A stretch of DNA of 64,000 nucleotides, taken from contig OX638133.1 of assembly GCA_951804985.1 (NCBI GenBank), positions 69,756,367-69,820,366 on the forward strand, in the 5' to 3' direction. Positions 25,819 to 34,800 of the stretch are shown here, piece by piece. Source of the DNA: Dryomyza anilis. Its lineage: Eukaryota > Arthropoda > Insecta > Diptera > Dryomyzidae. Every line of letters starts with the position of its first letter. Within the stretch, counting starts at the first letter, position 1. Under the pieces are notes generated by a model. The model had not been told where the DNA came from. It did no database searches and saw only the letters and a list, made by a program, of their open reading frames with translations. Position numbers and translations under genes: made by a program.

Positions 25819-28800
25819 TTATTTAACTATTTATTTATTTATTTATTTATTTATTTTTTTTTATTTATTTAATTATTCATTTATTTATTCATTGGTTAAG
25901 TTTATTTTTTATTTATTTATTTAAATAGTGAATTTTTTAATTGTTTATGGGTTTCTTCATCATTGATTCTTTTATATGATTTATTAATTTAAATTGTTCA
26001 TATATTCATTAGTCCATTCATCATTGATTCATTTTATATTTTATTTATTAATTTATTCAATTTTTCCGTTTATTAATTTATTGATAATTGATTCGTTTTT
26101 TTTTTAATAGTCCATTTATTTATTCATTCATTTCTTCATGGGTTAATTCATCATTGTTCTTTTATTTATTTAAATTGTTCATTTATTCCATTCATCAATG
26201 ATTCGTTTTTTATTTCATTTATGAATTTATTCAAATTTTCTATTTATATTATGACTTATTAATGAATTAATTCATTGATTTCTTCATCGGTTTATTCATC
26301 ATTGATTCATTTATTTATTTATTTATTTATTCAAATTGTCCATTTATTCATTGTTTCATTTTTATTTTATTTATTCAATTTATCCATTTATTTAATCCTT
26401 CATCATTGATTCATTCAATCCTTTATCATTGATTCATATTATAATTTTATACATTAATTGTCACTTATTCATTTGAATTTGTTATTTTGTTTTATTAAGT
26501 ATTCATTTACGTATTATTTATGTATTATTTATATTTTGTATTATTTATGATATTATGAATGTTTATACATTAATTTAAAAGTTTATTCAATTATTAGTTT
26601 ATTTATTCATTTATATATTTTTTTTATATAATCTTTTATTAATTCTATGTTGATTTTTTTACATTTATTAATTTTTACAATATTTCATTAATTATTTCTT
26701 TTAACATTTATCCTTTATTCATTTTTAATTCAGTTATTAATTTATTTATTAAATTCTACATTTATTTATGTAGTAATTTGTTGATTTATTTTTTCTTTGT
26801 TTTCATAAAATATATTTTTTAATATAAAATATATCATTATTTTATCACACTCCTATCAGCGACATGACAAAACTATCCGCACACGATGTCGTGAACAACT
26901 GCCGCACCGCCTTCGATGCCGCCGAATCGCTGGGCATACCGCGCGTCATCGAGCCGCGTGACATGAGTCTGCTGGCGGTGCCCGACAAATTGGCCGTCAT
27001 GACGTACTTACATCAATTGCGAGCACACTTCACTGGCAAACAATTGCAAATCGAACAAATTGGTAGGTTTCAACGTCAGCTCCTACGCTCTTTTATAAAC
27101 TACTCAAATCAACTACTCGAATCAACTACAATTAATTGTTCCGATTGTAGGCACCACGTCTGACGAATCTAGCTACGTCATCGGCAATTACAAGTCAGAC
27201 AACCTTTCGCAGAATCTACTGAATTTGACGCACATCAAGGCGCAGTTGTTGCATCAGAACTCGCTGGATGACGACATCTTTGGCCTGGACAAATCGCAGT
27301 CACAGTCGCAACTGTCGCCCACCGCCAAAAAAGACGTCAAGAATTTAATACTGTCTGGGTCGAAGAGCATTCTGGGTAAAGTGCTGTCGCCAGCCAAGGA
27401 CAAGAATTCGATAAACGCATCGCAACACTCGAATCTGGCTGGTTTGGCGAATAATACCACAATTGATTCGCAACGTAATTCAGTAGGTGGTGTTTCAATT
27501 GGTAGCGGTTCTGTTGGTTCTAATGATGATGATGGTGCACTAGTTATTATGGACGACGAACTGCTGGAGTGCGACGAACGCAAGCTGAAACTGTTCAACA
27601 GCAACAACCAGGAGAACACTTCGAATAATCAGCAATTGCCAACGTCGCCCGGCAGCATCGATGCTAATACGGCAAATGTAAGTGAAAAAGGGAATCAACG
27701 GAGTTTTGTTTTAGTTCAAATAGGCTTTTGTTTCAATTAATAATTGAGTTTTTATAACTTATTTTGTTTAAATGTTTACATTTTGTTTAAATGTTGAAAT
27801 TGCTGTTTATGGCTTTAGTTGATTTTTAATAATTTTAAGCAACTCTTTTTGCAACTTCACTGCTTTATTATATGCGAAATTTAAATTTAGCAAATTAAAT
27901 ACGTTTCAAATTTTGTTTTTACATAAAATAGCGCAAATATTAGTAGTTACTACATTTAGAATCATTTTATTATTCAAAAGTTGCAGTTTACAATACGCTG
28001 CAAGTAACAAAAATATTTTTAGTTCACCATTTAAAAATATATTATTATTAGCAGGTTTCATTTAAATTATTTTATAAGTTTCTCATAATTTATGTAATTA
28101 TTTTTCAGCCATATTTTGCTTGCATTTCATTTATTAATTTTTCGTTTGTTGGCCTGGCTTTTTTTCCTTTTATTTGAATTATTTAGAAAATATTATTGCG
28201 TCATAAGGAAATGAGCGAAAAAGCGAAAATAATGAGGGAAAAATTGAAAATTTCCAATGGCAATGAGCAGGACGTAAGTAGACGCGTTTTTTATTTCTAT
28301 TAATTTTGGCTTTATTTAATTTTTCCAATTTATTAATATTTGAATTTTATATATTATTTCTAATAAATTGTTTAACTTGTTCACAGGACGAGCGCCAGCA
28401 GCGTCTACGCGAACAGGCGCGTCGTCTGATACTCGAGACACGCACCAAGTCTATCAATGGCGGCCTCGACAGCCCCACGTCGCCGACGCGTCTCAAGCGC
28501 ATGAACTTCTCGCCCGAACGCACCATTTCGCCAATACATAACGGCATCGGCGACGACCCCGCGTCACCCACAAAACTGTCACCCACGAAGAAAATAACGC
28601 CACCACGTGATATCGAGGCGTCGACGCCCCTAAACAACCATAAACTAAGTCCTAGTCATAGATTAAGCGAACGCTTCAACGGCGGCAGCAGTCCGCTGCA
28701 GTCCTTCAGCGCTGTGATGGATCGCATCTCACCGAAGGGCGACAAGAAGGTAGTTGTACTTTTTGTTCTTTCCCCCATTTTAAAATTACTTATAAACTCT

Positions 28801-31800
28801 CACAATGTAGGGCGACAAGTTATCCTACATCGAATCGGAGCTGGAGGCGCTGGAGCGTGAGCAGGAGGCCATCGACCAGAAGGCCAGCAACCTGGAGAAG
28901 AAGCTGCGCGCGGTGATGGGCGGCAATCCAAGTAATAGAAATAGTAGTAGAAACCCTTTCATTAGGCTATTGCGTAACAGCATTGGTGGTGGTGATCATA
29001 GCATTAGAATCAAATTGCTGCAGACGAACGCGGACGGCGCCGAGTTCTCACTGACGCCGCCCGGCTCCTCAAGTGACGAAGATGATGCCACAGTCAATGA
29101 CCTGGGTGTTAACGTCGACGACGACGATGATGACGAAGATGTCTATAAAGATGAAAATCGTGCCTTGAGGCGTTCGCGCACACGTCCGCGCATTCGTCCT
29201 CGTTCCCACTCGTGCATTAATGTAGTCGACACAAATCAAAATGTTGCCACACATTGTAGTCAGCATGCGTTGTTGTCCCCCGCCTCGTCCAGTCATTCCT
29301 CTTGTGATAATTTTCGAGTGTTTAGCGACGAGGATGCGACGGCGCCCACGTCGCTGACGGGGCGGCGACGACGCTCAAGAAGTCGCAGCGGTCGCGCAGG
29401 TGGCGGTGGTGGTAATTTACCAAAACAACAACTAAATAACAAAACTGCAAAAAATAACACTACTCAATACTATTTTTCCTATACATCGATTCTAAATAAT
29501 TCGCGGGTGCTGTTTCGTGTTTAAGGAAATTGCGATTCAAATTTTATTTCTTTTTAGAAACTTCTTGGAATAATATAAAATACAGTACTGCATGTTTTTC
29601 AAAACACGCAATTATTGTTTTAATTGTTAAGACTAATTTGAATATATCCACAAATGCTATTATTGCGTTTAGTTTTTGAGATATTTGGATCTGAACACGA
29701 AAAATTTTTAATTTTTAGACTATTTTTGGATTATATTTTAGATTCTAATGATAACCCTGAAAAAGATTTATGTTTGCTCATAACAAAGTTAAAACCAATA
29801 ATCAAAATTATTAAATTTTCAACTTTTCTACTTTTTAAAATTTTTATCTTTTAACCTTACTTTGTGTTGATAGGCCATATTTTTAAATGTATAACAGATG
29901 GAAAATTTTTTTAATTATGATCGTTAGTTTGGATTATGATTTATGATAAACATAAATCATTTCCTTCTTTATCATTAGATCTTAAACACTAAAAAATAAT
30001 TCAAATATAGTCTAAATAAATCAAAAATTTCCATGTTTTGATTCAGATATCTTAAAAAATAAAAGTAATATTATCGTTCATTAATATATTAAAATTAATC
30101 CTTACAATTAAGAGAAAAATTAAGTTTGAAATTTTTTGGAAAAATAGTTTTGTGAAGTACTGTATTTTATTTATCCTAAGAAGTGACAAAAAAAGCGTCT
30201 AAAATTTCGAATGCAATATTCTTAAAAACATTACGTAACAGAAAAAAACTGAGTATGCTATAAAAATCAGCACTCGAAAAACATATAAAATTGATGTATG
30301 GCATATTCATGGGAAAAGATTTGCTTATTTTGTAGAGTAGTGTAATTATAACGAACCAATTAATTTGGTTGTTAGTAGAAATTGTAGAAAATGACATTTA
30401 TTGAATAAAGCTTTCAGATATTTTTGTTAAAAGCTTTTTTTAACTTTTCAACGAATTTGTTTTAAGTGTTTTTTGTTTAACAATCTACCACAGCTTTTTA
30501 ATAAAAGCAATTTAAATAAGCACTTAATACAAAGCATTTTGAAATTTTAAAATATATCTTATAAAACATATAACAAATTTTCAAAATTAAAACAAAAACA
30601 CTACAAAATTAATTAGATTAAAAATTTCTTTGAACTATTATAACGCTTTTTAAACACGATTTTATAATATTTAAAAAGGCAAAACTTTTAGAATTTAAAA
30701 CCTAATCTAAAAATTGTAATAATCAAATTTTTAAAAATCTTTAAAACGTTTTTAAAAATCTATTAATTGTGCTTTTTAAAATCACTTTTTAAAAACTGTT
30801 AACGTTTCTAGAAAAAGTTTTTAAAATTTAGCTTTTTTAACCAAGTTTTTTGAATGGAGTTTTTAAATATTTTCAAGCATCACTAATCACTCAAAAGCTG
30901 CTGACACATCCGCCGAACCGCCCTACCTGCTCACAACAACTTGCTTTGACAAAGCTTAAAGCACACTTGAGCTTTTATTAGATTTAAGCACAAAAACACA
31001 GTTATTAGCATTGTTCGTGTTGCTGTTACTGTTCTTGTTTTTGTCGTTCTGCTGTATATTATAAGCTGTTGCTCTAAACGTGCGCTCGCCATTAACCTCA
31101 TTTCTAACACCTCAAATCGAGACGATTTGTATTGAATTTGGCTGTAGTTACAACAACTAGAAATTTTAACATCTACTCATACAAGCATCACTAACACACA
31201 TACAAAATCGCCCAGCATCAAGCGTTTAAATCAACTATCGAAACTTTACCTAAATTTAGACCATAACAAATGCTTAGTTTTTAGAATAAAAATTTAATAG
31301 TTTTTTTCTATCTCTATTTTCAAAATGTATTTGTATTAATATTCATCTCTCTTTTGTTTTACTCTTCTGCAGAATCTGAGGAAACCGAGGAACAGTTGCT
31401 CTCGCAGTGGTTTACGCTGGTCAACAAGAAGAACGCGTTGCTGCGGCGTCAAATGCAGCTGAACATACTGTAAGTGATAATGATTATAATGTTTGTTAGC
31501 AGGAGACTTACTTAATTTCTCTGTTCGATTTATTTTGCAGCGAACAAGAGAGCGATCTGGAGCGCAAGTACACGATGCTCAATCAGGAGCTGCGCGCGGC
31601 GCAATCCGTCGAAGACTGGCGCAAAACGGAGGCGCAACGTGAAAAGGAACGTCTGCTGCTCGAGGAGTTGGTGTGCATTGTGGACAAACGCGATCAGCTG
31701 GTGCAGCGTCTACATAACGAGGAAATTGCGTAAGTGGTTCAAAACACATAATTTCAAAGTTTGTTTAAATTGAAATTTGAATAAATTGAAATTGGATTCA

Positions 31801-34800
31801 ATTTAATGAAATCAATTTAAATAAATCAAAAAAAAAACAATGGAAAGTCACATGGGAAATTTTGATAGTTGATGGAATGAAGTTAGTAAGAATTATCAAT
31901 TTCCAATGATCGCAAACTTGTAATCAGGAAAGAATTTTCTTTGATTAAGTAGGTTTATCGAATTTTGATTTTTTTTATTGAACCTGAAGTCTGTTCGTGA
32001 GAAGAACTTTATTTTTATGTATTTACCATAGAGATATTCCATTTTAAATCAACGAACAGATTTCCCCTACCCACTCAGAAATAATTTAAATTTGGTACAG
32101 CATTTTAAACTAAGACAATTATAAATTTTCCGAAATATGACGGCTTAAAAAGTGAAAAAATAGGTAAAAACTCACAGAGATTACGTACAAGGTCAATTGA
32201 AGTATCATTAGAAAGGTATGGCATATAATTTTGTATCCAAAGGTTAAAAGTCATTATAAATTTTGGAATTATATTTCTCAAAAACCCATATTTTAAAAAA
32301 TTCAAAAAAAAATTAAAATAAAAAATCAAATCAGATTTTATAAACTTCCACATTTTTATTAATAACTTAAGAACCAATTAGAGTACACAAATGAAATTTG
32401 GCATATAATTTGGCAGGAAGAAATTCTGCAAAAATATAAATAAATTTTTGAATTTAAAAAATATGCGTTTTTAAGATATACCTTCCCAAAATCTATATGA
32501 TGTAATAATAGCCTTTAACTTTTGATTTAATAATAATAATAGTTTGGAACTACAGTCCTATAAGGACTTAGGCCGAGCTCTCTCACCATTTTGAGCTGTG
32601 CGTGTTATATTTGTACTCAAAGTGGTGGGACCTACAGTTTATTGCCGAATCCGAACGGCGGGTGAGAGCTTTTCATAGGCAATGTTTTACTCTCGTGGGT
32701 TTGCGTTTACTGCCGAGAGGTAGCGCGGTATTGAAAAATGTTTCTATAAAGTGATATTGTTAGCCCCAGTCCAGTCTTGAACCGGGAATTTTTCGGCTCG
32801 TAGTCCAGCATAATAACCTAAACTTAATAACCCTTAAGCTTTATAAACAAAACCATATGTCATATTAAAGATCATCATAATACCTTTTAAATGATAACTC
32901 AACTGACCTTATATGTATAAAACTTTTTAGGGTAAACGCAATTACGTAAACCCGCTATATTTCTGGAACCATATAAAAAAAATATTTATCGATTATTTCC
33001 ATTTTTTAAAAATTTCAACCACCAAATCACAAGGCGCGTCAATATGCAGATTAGGAAAAAATTCCAAGTTTATGGCTAAAGATCAAGTATATGACATCGA
33101 CATAAAATTATTTTTTTTTATATTAGGTTTGTACTTTTTTTAAAATTCCTATTTAACCAAAGAAACACGAAAAATTAAATTTTTGTGCCCCACCCCAAAT
33201 ATATCAAATATTTCACGTATATTTATAATGACAAAATTGTAATATATTCCCTATCATTGACTATTATATATATTCTTGATCAGCATGACTTCCTGAGTCG
33301 ATTTAGCGATGTCCGTCTGTCTGTCCGTCTGTCTGTCCGTCTGTCTGTCTGTCTGTCTGTCCGTCTATCTGTCTGTCTGTTGAAATCCCTACTACTTTTA
33401 AAATTGAAGAGCTAGATAAATGAACTTAGATTACTAATATAGATTACTAACTTAGATTACTAATATGCCTACGCTGTATGTGCGAAAAAATTGGCGAGAT
33501 CGGTCCATTGTGACCTATGATCCGACCACTTATGTTCAAATACCTCATATAAAATGTACATATAAAGATCAATTTTTATGTATACGTGCTTAGGTAAACT
33601 TTTTTGGTCAAATATATATTGACATCATGCTCAAATACATGATAATAATGTTTTCCGGCGAAAAGACTTGTGGTTCACAAAAAAAAAAATCGAAATTCGG
33701 TACACCTACCCATTTGTAAATATGGGTATCAAATGAATGGAAATTCTTCAGCGATTGAATGTTTGTAGTTATTTTCAGGATTCGTATACCCTGGTGACCT
33801 ATATATCACTTTGAATGGTAACCACACATATGTGTAGGGTATTTATAGTCGGCTTAGACCGACTATAATTTTGATAATCCTAACTATCATAATTACACCT
33901 ACTTTAAAATTTCCCATGTGATCTAACCTTCCCAACTGGTTTGTTATTCAAAAATAGTCTATAAAAATCATTATTTTTCGAGTTTATTACGAAATATCTT
34001 AAAAATGAACATTTTAACATTCATTAGTATATTAAAATTAGTCTAGACAAATAAGAAAATTGCGTTTATAGTTTTTTTTTTTTAAACTAATATAAATGAC
34101 CCCTTTTTTCTGTTAAAAGTATATGTTAAAAGAATTGTGTTTCTGAGTGAAAGTTGCATCAAATATTGGATACATTTGTGACGCTTATTCCGAAAATGGC
34201 ATCAGTTAAAATTGGCTAGATCAAATATAGGTAAAAATTTTTTAATTGTAGATTTAAATTTTCGAAATTTACTAAATCAAAAAAAAAAATCAACAAGTAA
34301 AAAAAAGTTGACTTTATTTAATCTAGTATTTATAACTTAACTTTTTAATCAATAGTCGTAATTTTTTGTCATAAATCCACATCATTTATCCACATCTCAT
34401 TTTTAATATGTAGTACACCAGTGCTGTCCTACTATAGACAGGTCAGAATTTTATTGCAGCGATTTCTTAATTTAATTTGACTTAAATATATTATGGTATA
34501 CAATTGACGCTTCCTGAATTTCATTTGGTTATTCTGATTTTAATTTCACGTTTTCTGAACTGTATTTTACATCTGACTATTTTAAATTACAATTGTTGAC
34601 TTACATTTGATTTTGAGGAGTTTTATCTGAATTACATGTTATACATTATGAAACAAAATTTCTGTTTTCTAAAATATATATTTTTGTTTGCGAATTGTAT
34701 GTGATGGATTCTTAATCAAACATTAACGTTATATGTTCTGAATTGCGATTGAAAAAGGAGTATGAAATTCTGCAATACAAATAGTTTCAATAGTTTTAAA

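Noticed and set aside
29412..29524. C-terminal tail [15 protein letters not shown]... as normal Ehbp1 coding sequence
   Set aside because: Base composition turns AT-rich exactly at the second donor, which splices in phase to 31373; better read as intron.
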